A stretch of 64,000 bases of DNA from Klebsormidium nitens. Lineage: Eukaryota; Streptophyta; Klebsormidiophyceae; Klebsormidiales; Klebsormidiaceae. The DNA is taken from the NCBI GenBank assembly GCA_000708835.1, contig DF237036.1, positions 149,847 to 213,846 on the forward strand, in the 5' to 3' direction. The notes under the pieces are model-generated. The model was not told the origin of the DNA. It was given only the letters and a program-made list of their open reading frames with translations, and made no database searches. The position numbers and the translations under genes are program-made. Each line of letters opens with the position of its first letter. The first letter of the stretch is position 1. Of this stretch, positions 1 through 11,070 are shown piece by piece.

Positions 1-1076
1 CGGCTGTCAGTGTCACGTACGGTCTAGCACTGGTATGCAAACAAGCTTGTAAACGATCGTGGAGATCGAGACTCACAGATTCACGCGGCAACGGTTTTGC
101 TTTTAATTAAAGGCGTTATACGACAACATCCGATCAACATCGACTGAACGCCGTTACGCCGGTCGGTAACTTCGGATCAGTGCCATCCGGTCCTATAAGT
201 TCGACCTGCGCGGCACAGGCTGAGCGAGCCATGGACTTCAGTTTGCAGCGGTCACATTTACATGCAGCTATATGATTTGACACCTCGCGCGAAAATAGGC
301 TAAGTACGATACGTTTGCGATCGTGCATATCAATACCATTAAAAACCATGCATCCAATTTAAAGACTTGAGAATGGCGAGTGACTATAAGACTCAGGTGA
401 CGGAAGCCTGTCCGATCAGGACCGCGATCCGATCGGCCCGGCCCTCATGCAGCCAATTATAGGCGCTAGATTCGCACTTTATATGGTCATTACGTGTACA
501 ATTGAATGATAGCCTAACGCCTGCGCAGAGTACAGAGCGCTCTGTACAAGTCCCTAAGTTTGATCATATCGCGGCCTCACGGGCATGCATTTTCAAAGGA
601 CATGGCGCATGGGCTCGATCATCTGTCGATCTGAGTCAATCCGAGTCGACTCGTACCGTCACGGCGTTCCGGGTCTCTTAATTAAGTAGCTGGTGCATGT
701 TGTGTCACGTACTTTCCGGCGGACCACATGGTGACACTGGCAGCCGGACCTGGTTTTCTGATGCACGGATTCACGGCATGGAGGTGCCCGTATAAACGCT
801 TGCTATGACCACAAATTAATCTCGTCCAACAGCTTTACCAACTTGGCAAGACCATATGCAACCGACGGTCTCAGTCGGCCCTTATGCTTGCCAAACCGCT
901 CTGCTGAGTCGGAGGGTTTGTTGACATGGTTAGAGGGTTACACTTACACGGTCAGTACCATACATGCGCTTAAGTGAATCTCGGCACTCAACGCGGCAGG
1001 CACGATATGCATGCGTCGGACACAATCCTCACCGACCGTCCGCGACGAACTTACGCCAAAATCGTTACAGCATTCC
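1..1076. other. Region with no recognised gene
   Basis: I see no exon with recognisable protein similarity here on either strand. The reading frames are short and lack splice-bounded conserved segments. The stretch lies just downstream of the stop codon of the minus-strand 5'-nucleotidase gene, so its right end probably includes that gene's 3' UTR and polyadenylation region. It has several palindromic words of the type seen in the other intergenic stretches. Confidence 0.5.
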
Positions 1077-4000
1077 TCACGGCAACAGCTCAACCTCGTG
1101 CGGCATGATGTCCTCCTGCGTCCTATAGCTCTTGTCGGGCGAGTAATAGCACAAATTCGCCACGTGGCTCGTGTACAAGCACGCGAAACGCTCGACCTGG
1201 TGCGCAAAACGCGAGTTCTGGTAGCCGGTCTTCATCAGCTGACCCCAGACCGGGTGGAAGCTGTGGTGCAACTCCTTCTGGCGCCGGCGGTGCTCCTCGC
1301 GCGCGTGGTCGCGAGCGGCCAAGACCTGCAAAAGGACAGAATTGCCTCATTTTTCCTATTTCTTTTTCTCGAATTATCGTTTTCTCGGTTTTGGCCGCAG
1401 CCAGCAAGGCGTGTATCCGGAGTGGTCTTGGGCGGACAATACCTGCAAAAGGGCAAGATAGCCTTCCTTTACTCTTTCTTTTCGTTTTGGCCGCAGCCTA
1501 GCAGGACTTGTTTCTGGGCTGGTCACTGGATCCAAAGACATGGTTTTTTGCAAAAACTGCGTCTGCGTCTGCAATTCTGGGCTGCAAGGAGGTCTGCAGT
1601 AGCTCCTTCCGGCGTCGGCACTGCTCCTTGCACGCGTGTCGCGGGCGGCTAATACCCGAAAACTTGTTTGAAGGAGTAGTCAGTGGATCTTGATACATGG
1701 GTCTGCCATTGGCCTGCCTCTGCCATTGATCGTTGTAAGGGAGTTTGCATTGGACTCGCAAGAAATCCTCGCGAGACTTGGGCGGGGCTTTAAGGCACGA
1801 CGACAAGCAACATTATGCGGCTTAGATTTTTGACAACAAGGATTCTTTCATGCCACTTTTGAGTTAAGATCGGCTGCTCCCTGATTTCTCAAACCCCTCC
1901 CCCCCGGCTCCCATCCCCCGCCTCCTTTTCTTTTTATCAGGCCCCGACACTCGGGTCTAGGGGCGCAGGCGGTGCTCCTTGATCGCCTCCCGGTCCTTCA
2001 GAAACCTTCTCGCAGACGTCAGAGGGAGATCCGACGAGACCTAGTAATCATTGTGATCCAGGACGCGACGGTAGTGTTTCCCCGGCTGAGAGAGAGAAAA
2101 AGCGGAACTGAAAGTGAAAGCGAGAGTGAATGTGAGAGAGTAAACTTACCTCTTCCATCTCCTGCTTGATGGCCTTACGGTCCTTGTCATCGGGCGAATC
2201 ATACTGGAGCGCCCAGGCCAGCCGCTGCAGCGTGTCGTCCAGTGAGTCGCGCTCGTGCCTCAGGACGTCGAAGTTCTGCGTAGCAAAAGAGTGATTCCTT
2301 TCAAGACCTAATCCGCTTCTCACTCAACTAACGATGCTCTGTTACGGTATCGAGATTGAGATGTTGCATGTAGGTAGGAGGATGCTTAAAAGGTTTCCAT
2401 TGTCTCGTATCTCAGGAATCCACGTATGTGCGCCGTCCTCTGCAGCGTATGCAGTTCTGCCAAGAGTACTCTTTATGGGGGAAAACCAAAAGCTTATTGA
2501 ATGAATCAACGGTTATTGAATCCACCTCTCGTATGTGCGCTGTCATCTGCAGCGTAAGCAGCTCTTTCTCCAGCTCCGGCACGACCAGCATGGTCCGCCA
2601 CCCTAGTTGCTTCTTGCTCCGCAGAATGTCGCCGTATATGTGGTCGCCCACGTATAATATCTGCGCCCCCGCCTGGACTCCTATCATGCTGTGAAGATGC
2701 GCGACTGTGCCGCCCTGAAACGTGCGGCAGCCCTTGGAGCCGATGTGATGGGGCTCTTTTGGCGCCATGTCACCCACCTGAAAAGCAAAGTTATGAGCCT
2801 CTTTTGGCGCCATGTCCCCCCCCTAAAAAGGAAAGGTTTGGTCATGCATACCTTCTCATCCCACGTATCTGAACTGTGAAGTGATTTTAGACATTTTCAG
2901 ACCGTCAGAATTTCAAGCCTCGGGCACCGCTTGCGGTTTGGACCTTGTTGTGCTGCGAACGTGCGGCAAACCTTGACCCGATGTGGGGGGGCTCTGGGAG
3001 ACCCGTATCATCGACCGACATGACAATACTGATAGTCACTAATGGACTTAGGGAAAGGCTCCTACGACTTTGCAAACTGGGAAGTTTGCGCACCTATGGC
3101 TTTAGTCATGGGACTGTCGCACTTAAACCCTGTGAATGCTTTAACAAGAGCAGGCCGTGCCCCTTTAGACAACGCGGCAGCCGTTTGACCCCATTAGGCG
3201 AGACTCTATAACCTATATGTCATCCATCTCAAACAAAGCGAACAATCATGCTTCACGGGCTCGGTAGAGAAAGTGAGCCCATCGGAAACGCAACAAGATG
3301 TGGAGTCCTGAAGTTCAGGTATGCCAAACTTGGAACCTCTGCATCTGTGCAACGAGACCCTAAAACATGCACCTCAAGCTTGGGGCTGTAGCATTCATTT
3401 GGGGGTCGCAACTCGCCAACCAAAGCCTTACCACAAGAGGCTTCTCGACTATCAGATTCAAGGTCCGGTAGCTTTTTCACTGACGAGATCCTGAAGTCTG
3501 AAGTATTCGTAGCCTTATTCCGTAACCCGGTTTCGTTAACCCGGAATCTCACCTGAACCATGGGGCTGCCGTTGTCGGTGTTGAGGAGGAAACCGGTCAT
3601 CGGGTCCACCTCGAAGATGGGCGACCGGTTGCCGTCCATGAAGAAGGCGGGCTTGCAGCTGCATGACGCAAGAGGTGACGTCAGCACCAGAAAAAAGTTT
3701 GACGTAAGCATTTAATGAATTGAGAGTGTCCTCCGGTTGAAGCGAGGCTTTCTCAGGGTCCACTTTGAAGATGGGCAACCGGTCGGCAAAGGCGGGCTTG
3801 CAGCTACACGGCGTAAGAGGTGACGTCAGCACCAGAGGGAGTTTGCATCAGCAATGGATAAGCTATGGGAGCCAGTGCCCTTGAATGAAGCAAGGCTTCC
3901 TCAAGGGCACTCTTGACGATTGGCATGGCGAAGGCGGGTTTGCAGCTGTACGACATAAAAGGGTGAGGTCAGCACCAGGGGGCTGACATCAGCATGAATC

Positions 4001-7000
4001 AGTCTGCTCAAATTGCCGATGGCGACCGCTTGCCTTTTGCTAAACTACGGATTCAAAGCAACAAAGAACTGGAGCTACTTGTAGGCCCACGAACTTTCTT
4101 GCAAGCAAAAGAAAGAGCCGGAACGACTTAGCAGAAAAGGTTTCGAAACGAAGAGATCTGCAGAAGCCTCAAACAAGAGTAAAACGACTCGGATCCTGAC
4201 AGAAAAGTCTCACCTCCCCACGATAACGGTGTCAAAGTACTGGAGCCACTTGTCGTCGCGCGGGATGTTCTTGCCGCACTTGCCGCACAGGTAGTTCATG
4301 ACCACGTGGGTGTAGTCCCATAAGCTATTGGTCACCAGGAACGTGTTCCGGCCGGACTTGCGGATCATCTCCAGCATCGGCACAATCTGCTCGTCCATGA
4401 AGATGTACCTGGGTGACAATAAGATGACGTCAGCATCAGAAGGTGAAGTCAGTGCGGGTGAGTGACGTCACCAGGAAGGTTTTGGGGCCCGAGATTGGAT
4501 CATCTCCAGCATCGGCACAATCTGCTCGTCCATGAAGATGTACCTGGGCGAAAGTGGGTGACGTCAGGATCAGGAGGTGACGTCAGCGCGTTTGAGTGAC
4601 GTCACCAGGGAGGGAGCATCCCAGCATCGGCACAATTTGCTCGTCCATGAAGATGTACCTGGGCGAATCAAGGCGACGTGAGCAGCACCAAATGACGTCA
4701 GGCGGGTGTGAGTGACGTCACTGGGGACGTGCTGCGGCCGGGACTTGCAAAGAATCTCCAGCGTCCGCACGACTTGTTCGTCCATGAAGATGTACCCGGG
4801 CAGGGAGCGTTACTTCAGCTTCACAAAGTTACGTCAGCAAGGGTTAATAAGGTCAGCAGGGCGTTGCGATACTGGACGCTGCTGAGTTTGAGAGGTGACA
4901 ATTAGAAAGCTGAAACCGCATTGGTAAGGTCGGCTCGTCGTTTTTCGGAAAGTCGCAATAACGAGTACAGACGAATCTAAACGAAGTCACCGATACTCGA
5001 CGACGTCAGGACGGAATGGGCGCAGGAAAGGGGATGCGCGTCCAATTCTGTGCTGAGAAGAAGCCGCAGCCATTTCGAAACATTGGGCTTCAGAAGCATA
5101 GTAGCTCGACACAGGTTTCGTCTGAAATGTACCCTTGATGTACTGTAACTTATAATGAGGGACCGCTTTCCAGCACTTCCATTCTGGATGATCTGATGCA
5201 CAGACCGCACAGCAACGTGGACCTATGTCTCTCGTGGTAGCCAGAAGAGGAGGTCGCAAGGGGGCGGAGTGCGATGGATATACACGAAGGGAACAGAAGG
5301 AATAGAAAGGTGTTCGAGGAAGGGCTTGAAAAGTAAAGTCAAGAAGGGAAGAAGAAAAAGCAACATGCTCACTTCTCCGGATCCGCCGCTACGGCCCGCT
5401 TGAGGCTCCCGTCCCGGTGGCAAAGATCCACCGCCGCTCGCACGTCTTTATACAGCGTCGCGTAGTCGCGCTCCGGCGGCATCAGCTCCGGGTGCTCGTC
5501 TTTCAGATCGACGAGTTGCGCGAACAGGTACGCCTGGAGAGACGACGTCAGCGGGGTCAGGGATGACGTCAGCGGTTGAGAAAGCAAGCTGGAATAGAAG
5601 CAGCGTCGCGAAGTCGCATCACTTTGGAATGCTCGTCTTTCATATCCACGAGTTGCGTGAACAGGTATGCCTGAACGAAGGTGGCGCGATGTAAGACGCA
5701 ACGTCAGCAGACGACGAATTGATGTGCCGAGTCCGAGCGTGGAGGCACCGGGTTGAGGTGTTTGTCTCTCTACCACCTGCGCAAAGAGGTAACCCCTGGG
5801 TCGCAAGAAACGACGTCAGCGGAATCAAAGGTGACGTCAGCAGCTGAGACGACAGGCTGAGATGATAGCAGCGTTTCGTAGTCGCCCCCTCGAGCGGTCA
5901 GAGTGCACAGACTGATTGACCTTGGCCAGCGAGGAGAACGGGTCTGGAAACGCGTATTCTCGGCTCGTCGAATGTATCAAGACGGCGCGTTCTAGATTGA
6001 ACAGTCTCGCTTCAAGTGCACCTCTTCGTAATGAAAAAAAACTTCTCTTTCCTTACCTCTACTAACAAGGAGAGTGTACCATAAGCACGTAGCCAGCTCC
6101 TCGTGAGTATTTCCAGGAGGCGGGGTCAAGGTTACAATCTCTCACTAAGCGCAAACAGTTCGTAGCAGCAATGTGAGGGCGGTAGTTCTTTCCTTCCTTA
6201 CCTCAGCTAACGAGAAGAGCATATCGATAAGCGCGTAGTCCGGCTCGCCGTATGTATCTCGAGACGGCGCATCTCCGTTGAACAATCTCTTGTAAAAGCA
6301 CACGGGTTTGCAGCCTGAATGTAAAATGGCACCTGAACCTCACCTCGGCTAACGAGAAGAGGGTGTCAATAAGCGCATAGTCCGGCTCGTCGTATGCATC
6401 TTGCGCCGGCGCATCTCCGTTTTCAGAACCTCTTTAAGCGTATAACTTGTGTAGCTTAGTGAGAGGGCGGTAGATTCTTTCCTCCCTTATCTCCGCTAAT
6501 GAGAAGAGGGTGTCAATAAGCGCGTAGTCCGGCTCGTCTTATATATCTTGAGTCACCGCGCCTCCGTTGAACAATCTCCTGTAAAAGTACACGGGTTTGC
6601 AGCCTGATTGTAAAACGGCACCTGATCCTCACCTCGGCTAACGAGAAGAGGGTGTCAATAAGCGCATAGTCCGGCTCGTCGTATGTATCTCGGGACGGCG
6701 CGTTTCCGTACGTCTCCAGACGGGCGTCCCTCGTCATCTCCCGGAACCCGTGGTACGCGATCTTGACGTACTTGTGACGGTCCATCTGGGTTCAGAAAAC
6801 GTCAGGGGTGGTTAAGCAGGTTGAGGAAGGGTTACGATTGCGAACACGGTCGAGATGCGTCGGGGCGTCTCCTACAGTTGTTAAGACTTCTGGTATGCAG
6901 TCTTCACGTACTTATGACCGTCCATCTGAGTTTAGAAGGCGTTCAGATCAGTTTGGGACTCATTTTGCGGAAGGCTACAAGACTAGCAGTGAAACCATGT

Positions 7001-9862
7001 ACTAGACGTGACAGAGGTTTCCTGTCTCCTCCTGAACTCGTGATTGCACAGTCCTCACGTTTTTGTGAACTGGTCTATTCCACGAGATGAAAAAGCAATG
7101 AGGAGAAACGAAGAGTAGGCTGGCTTTGGCTTGTAGTAAGGGTTCCTAACAATCCAATCGAAGCCGTTGATGTAAACTGCAGAGTGAACACGTTTCCTGA
7201 GTCTACTCGTGGCAGCTTGACTAGAAAGACAAGGGTTTCGCTTCTCTAAGGATGCATTACCTGCTAGCTCCGAAGAGGTCAGCGACGAAGTATCACGACA
7301 AAAAAATGTCAATGCAAGCTCGTACAAGCTTGCTGCATACTCTGATTTGGGGTTTCGCAAAAGGTCCTGAAGCTCCGACCTTCACCGAACTTCTGAGAAT
7401 TGACGGCCCAAAAATAACTCGCAGCCTGGACGTTGGAGAGCCACCTGCGGAAGCTGCCGTTCTCTAGATTGTGGCCCAATAGCTCTCGATCTCACACTGA
7501 CCCTTACAAGCAATTCTTTCTAGCCGAGGACTTTGACTTTGACCTTTGAACTGCAAAACCGAAACTCTCGAACCCTGGACCACCTTTCCTGAATTGGTAT
7601 CCTCAAATGCTGGAGCATAAGAGCCAGACCTTGGGTTCACGTCTTTACCTCCGAGAAAACATGCTTCACTGGAATCCTGTGAAGTCTGACACCGTTGACC
7701 TAACACTCTAAAGTCCTCTTTAAGAGACGGGAACCCACAACAAAAAAAGCGGAAACTATTCTCACCTTGAGGATGTTGCCTCGCTTTTTGTCGATTGCTA
7801 ACCCCCGCACCATGTACCGCCAGTCAAACTTCCATTCGAGGCAGTCCTGTGGGTAACCCAAGTTGTTAACCAGCTTCTTGATCGTCTCATGATACGCCAG
7901 CGTCTCGAACGTGTCGGGCCTGCACGGAAAAACTCTCCTGATTTATAGATACCAAGGTCGTCCCGCACGTTACGAATTTGCAGTTGAACCCAAGTTGTTG
8001 ACCAGCTTCTTGATCGTCTCATGCTACGCCAGCGTCTCGAACGTGTCGGGCCTGCACGAAAAACTCTTCTGATTTACAGATACTAAGGTCGTCCCGCACC
8101 TTAGGAATTTGCAGTTGAAGCGGTCCTGTGGAGAACCCACGCGCTTAACCAGCTTCTTCATCGTCTCATGTAACGGTTGTCAAACGATGAAGAGAATCTT
8201 CTGTCGAGAACAAACGGAGAATACAAACTGAGCCAATCCTTGTTCAGCTCTTGATGCATCTTCAAGATCTGAAGCATCTTCATCGGCCAAAAAACAGAAG
8301 TTTCTCTTAGGGGAGACAGTCAGGCCCACAAAGGTTGAATCAGATGGAGCACACTTCGCTTGCCTCTGGCAAAAGGTCCAACATTGCGACTGTGATTGGA
8401 TAGACAGAACATGTATTCTCTTACTTATACTGCGCGAGTGTGTAGTCCATGTCGAAGCCGACGGCCTTGATGCTCTTCATGTTGAGCGAGCGATTGCAGA
8501 AGATTTTGCGCCGGTAGTCGACCGGGCTGCACCATACCTGCGGTGTCAACAACGTTCTGGGGCCCAGAGAAGTACGGGAACTGACATTTCTTGTTCCTGG
8601 ATGATATACTAGAACTTGGTTGAACAGCCAATGTAGTTGTTGACAAGGTAAAGAGTTACGCGACGCAGTTCGTGTGAGAATCGGCTCTGGAATCTCAAAA
8701 AGGACTGAAGACAAGCCCTTGGCCATCCTATGCGCCACTGTTATTTCAGGCCATGAAACTGGGTGAATCCATGTATACTATGCCGAATCATCTGTTGACA
8801 ATGAGTTGTGCAAGCTGCTGATCTCAATTGCCAAACAAGATTGGTTTCTGAGATCCTTATGGGAAGGCCTATCCTGACCATAGCTAGCATGTTTGTCCTG
8901 AAGGCTCCAGATACAAGTGAAACAAAACTCAGATTCTTTTTCTGCGAAAAATAAGACAGCGTTTTTCAAACCGTGCCAATTCATACTCAGGAACCCACCT
9001 TGCTGGTCCAAGGAGGAGAATCTAAGTCCGGTCGCGCCACCGGAATCGGTTCCCCTGTAATCGGCGGCGGCACCGGTTTCCACCGTTCCTTCACTTCCTG
9101 GCGCATCCGCCCCTTCACGTCCTCTCCCACCTCATGCACATTTACACCAGCCCCGTTCACACTGAGCCCATTTACACTATTTTCATCCATTGCTTTCTGC
9201 AAGCTTGCGGCGCTTTCTGAAAGCCCCGCGCTGTTGAAAACGCCCGTTTCTGCATCTCCTGAACGGCCCAAATGAGCCAGCAACCGGTCGGCGCCCTCGC
9301 TAGCTGCCACGTTTTCCTCCTCAATCCTCTCCTCCGCCTCTAGTTCTTTCCTTTCCCTCTGCGTGTGCGACTTTCCATTTGCAGACGCTTCTCTCCTCAC
9401 GGACGCATTTGTCCCTGTCTTGCTGTCTGAACCGCCGACCCTTTCGGTTTCAAAACCCCTAGAATTGGCAACGGGGTCGTTAGCCACCCCCCCGCCTGGA
9501 GATCCCTGATGATCACGCATGCTCGAAACGCACCGCAAGCCCGTGCGCCTTATCCTGGTTTCACCGGCGCCTATTCGCGCCTGCCCCAAGCTGAAGGGGC
9601 TTTCCTCTAACCCTGCCCTAAACCTGCCCGAACCCAAGCTTTCCTCAACGCCTTGCCTGCAAGCATCCCCGAATCGTCGCCCGGAGAATGCACCGATTGA
9701 TGCAAGAGTTTGCAAACTAGACGATGAACTTTCTACCCATTTGGAAGAGCGACCAAATATGGAAGGGGCCGATGCCTGCGTACTGAAAGAAAGAGACGGG
9801 CCTTGTGAGAAGCAGCTCGAGAGCGGAGCTGCCGCGGCCGTTGATCTGCTGAGCACAGCCAT
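1077..9862 (-). CDS. 5'-nucleotidase, HAD superfamily subfamily IG (cN-II/NT5C2-like), plant type
   Basis: Predicted to dephosphorylate purine nucleoside monophosphates (IMP/GMP type), as known for the cN-II family. Ten coding exons, high to low: 9862-8999, 8537-8425, 7919-7766, 6785-6633, 5533-5373, 4408-4214, 3658-3553, 2777-2526, 2275-2150, 1325-1077. All phases join, giving 790 aa. HAD motif I (FDMDYT, Asp317 and Asp319), the motif II Thr in FLVTN (about residue 508) and the GDHIYGDI acid motif (about 626-633) are present. The C-terminus (VWGQLMKTGYQNSRFAHQVE, then MPHE near the stop) is typical of plant members. The start ATG at 9862 opens a Ser/Ala-rich, Arg-containing N-terminus that looks like an organelle transit peptide. 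About 280 residues precede the conserved region, longer than usual. The frame is open further upstream but without an ATG, so a 5' spliced exon is possible. Nearly every intron contains decayed copies of neighbouring exon edges. Confidence 0.93.
1376..2010 (-). repeat. Decayed copies of the 5' edge of the last 5'-nucleotidase exon
   Basis: The intron upstream of the last exon (1325-1077) holds at least two further copies of its acceptor and first ~70 bases. One covers about 1570-1655 and its minus translation reads RHACKEQCRRRKELLQ against DHAREEHRRRQKELHH in the real exon. Weaker matches lie at 1418-1450 (GGTCTTGGgCGG next to a CTGCAAAAG-type border) and about 1960-1995. Confidence 0.7.
2412..2465 (-). 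repeat. Copy of the 3' edge of the GDHIYGD exon
   Basis: On the minus strand this repeats the end of exon 2777-2526, including the segment that encodes LQMTAHIR and the following GTGGATTC donor region. It lies about 60 bases further into the intron, in the same orientation, with scattered substitutions. Confidence 0.75.
2790..3000 (-). repeat. Copies of the 5' part of the GDHIYGD exon
   Basis: Two partial copies of the start of exon 2777-2526. One at about 2790-2830 repeats the GGCGCCAAAAGAG segment with its acceptor. One at about 2944-3000 repeats the segment around CGTGCGGCA...GATGTG...GGGGCTC. Both are in the intron just upstream of the real exon and in the same orientation. Confidence 0.75.
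3725..3960 (-). repeat. Copies of the 5' part of the FEVDP exon
   Basis: Two decayed copies of exon 3658-3553, at about 3740-3815 and 3890-3955. Each keeps the border between AAGGCGGGCTTGCAGCT and the flanking intron, plus the TTGAAGATGGGC-like core. Both have small deletions that break the frame. Confidence 0.8.
4430..4810 (-). repeat. Three tandem copies of the 5' part of the YIFMDEQIVPM exon
   Basis: Units of about 110-125 bases each contain a TCTCCAGCATCGGCACA-like core, the TCGTCCATGAAGATGTACC border and intron sequence rich in TGACGTCA. They are direct repeats of the edge of exon 4408-4214. The first copy has a one-base deletion relative to the exon, so it is out of frame. Confidence 0.88.
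5560..5905 (-). repeat. Copies of the 5' part of the AYLFAQLVDLKDEHPEL exon
   Basis: Direct, decayed copies of the start of exon 5533-5373, at about 5580-5690 and 5745-5820, with a shorter piece at 5868-5905. The words GTGCTCGTCTTTCA and GACGAGTTGCGCGAACAGG are recognisable with substitutions. Confidence 0.8.
5925..6600 (-). repeat. Five copies of the 3' edge (donor side) of the DEPDYALIDTLFSLAE exon
   Basis: Copies at about 5925-5995, 6055-6130, 6195-6290, 6340-6425 and 6490-6575, downstream in the gene of exon 6785-6633. On the minus strand each ends with a CTCGTTAGCCGAG-like end followed by GTRAGG. Two stay open in frame: about 6195-6270 (PSRDTYGEPDYALIDMLFSL) and 6345-6425 (QDAYDEPDYALIDTLFSLAE). 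The copy at 6490-6575 has a stop, and the two most distal copies are badly eroded. Confidence 0.88.
6880..7090 (-). repeat. Copies of the 5' edge of the MDRHKYVKIAYHGF exon
   Basis: Two copies of the acceptor side of exon 6785-6633, at about 6885-6945 (CTTCACGTACTTATGACCG) and 7035-7085 (TCCTCACGTTTTTGTGAAC), upstream in the gene and in the same orientation. The second is strongly diverged. Confidence 0.7.
7940..8180 (-). repeat. Copies of the 5' part of the PDTFETLAYHETIKK exon
   Basis: A near-identical copy of the first ~80 bases of exon 7919-7766 with its acceptor lies at about 7985-8060 (AGCTTCTTGATCGTCTCATG, then GTGTCGGGCCTGCACG). A more decayed one lies at about 8105-8180. Both are in the intron between this exon and the HAD motif I exon. 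Confidence 0.85.
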
Positions 9863-11070
9863 ATTCACCCTGCCCACATTCACATTGTTCTTGATGCCTA
9901 CTGAGTTGCTGAGCACTGGGGGGAGCGAGTGGTTGCCTGGCTGACTTCGAAGGAGAGACAGATTCTCTAAGAGGCTGACCAGTCGTCCTGTGAGCCGCAA
10001 CTGACAGCCACCCTCTTCTAGTTGTCCCGCAACCGGCGCCCCCCTTCCTTTTACCCAAGTAGCAGACCTAGTCCCAGATTGTAGTGATTTGCTGGCCGAT
10101 GTTGAGGCAAAAGCACTCTCTTCGGCCAATGAGATCTTAGCTAGTTTTGCAAACCCTCGACATGCATCCCAAGTTCCCAATGCCCGTTTGAGATGAGTTG
10201 CGAGAATGCGCGCGGGGCGGGCTTGAATGAGCGCCGTTGTTGCTGATCTTTAGGGGCCTGAAAAGCGGCCTTGCGAAAAACGGTGGGCCCAGACAGTAAG
10301 AAGTGCATCAAAGCTTTGTCACATTTCCAGATGACGGACCTGATTTGCATGAAGCAAAACGGATAAAAGGGCACCAACAAGGTCTGCCGCACCTCTTCTT
10401 TCAAGCAGTATACTCAAGTCAAGGCCTACTTTCTCCTCTTTGGAAATGTTTGGCCTCGAGACGCAAAATGAAGAGGCTGCAATGCCAGCTCCTTTCCTTC
10501 TTTCCTTTGCTGTTGAAAGGAATTTAAAAATTCAAATGCATGAGATTCTTGACTCATGCATTCTTGACAAGGCAACATGCAACTGCACGGCGCAGACTGC
10601 AGTCTCAAAAGCGAGATTCTGTTGAAGGGTTCGGACGTGAATCCTCGTCCCAGAGTCGAACATTGGAAGGTTTTCTGGACGTCCGATAGCATCATCATTT
10701 GCTGAATGACAGGTGGCGTCCTCATAGAGCTCCGGACCACGTGACAGCGAAGATCCATGACGTAAGCGAGGCTGAGTGCCCGCACGCGCGAGCGGATGCA
10801 TTGCACCACCACAACAGTTGCAAAAGCTTGGGCAAAACTGCCAATGGCAAAAGCCTGGCTCTGATGAGCCAGCAAAATCCATTTTTGGAGAAGTGGACAA
10901 ATGCTTCTCAAGTCTTTCAAGTTCCAACGTCTCATTGTCTGCGATGGCTCAAGGGCCACATTTGTACTACAATTCTTCTTTATTAGGAACCGCTCTTGCT
11001 GAGCTGTGTGGAAAAGCTCTTCTGATCTTGGTTGGGTAGAGTTTCGAACTTGGAAGTAGACACTTTTACA
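9863..11070. promoter_or_regulatory. Head-to-head intergenic region of the 5'-nucleotidase and Thr/Pro-rich genes
   Basis: The two genes diverge from here, so it must hold both promoters and 5' UTRs. The minus-strand frame stays open from 9862 back to about 10180 without an ATG, so part of this region may be transcribed leader. I see no exon with recognisable protein similarity. Confidence 0.45.

Larger units (their letters stand above)
3660..5840. promoter_or_regulatory. Intronic cluster of TGACGTCA (bZIP/as-1-type) words
   Basis: About fifteen or more perfect or one-off TGACGTCA(GC) words occur in the introns of the 5'-nucleotidase gene across 2.2 kb, for example near 3677, 3821, 4427, 4462, 4560, 4578, 4595, 4693, 4713, 5548, 5566, 5812 and 5832. 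The palindrome TGACGTCA is the classic core bound by plant TGA/bZIP factors. Many copies were spread by the local exon-edge duplications, so enrichment alone does not prove regulation. Confidence 0.45.

Noticed and set aside
10141-10404. Upstream minus-strand frame as a possible start of the 5'-nucleotidase
   Set aside because: It is in a different frame with a stop at 10141 and no clear splice link; the ATG at 9862 gives a convincing transit-peptide-like start.
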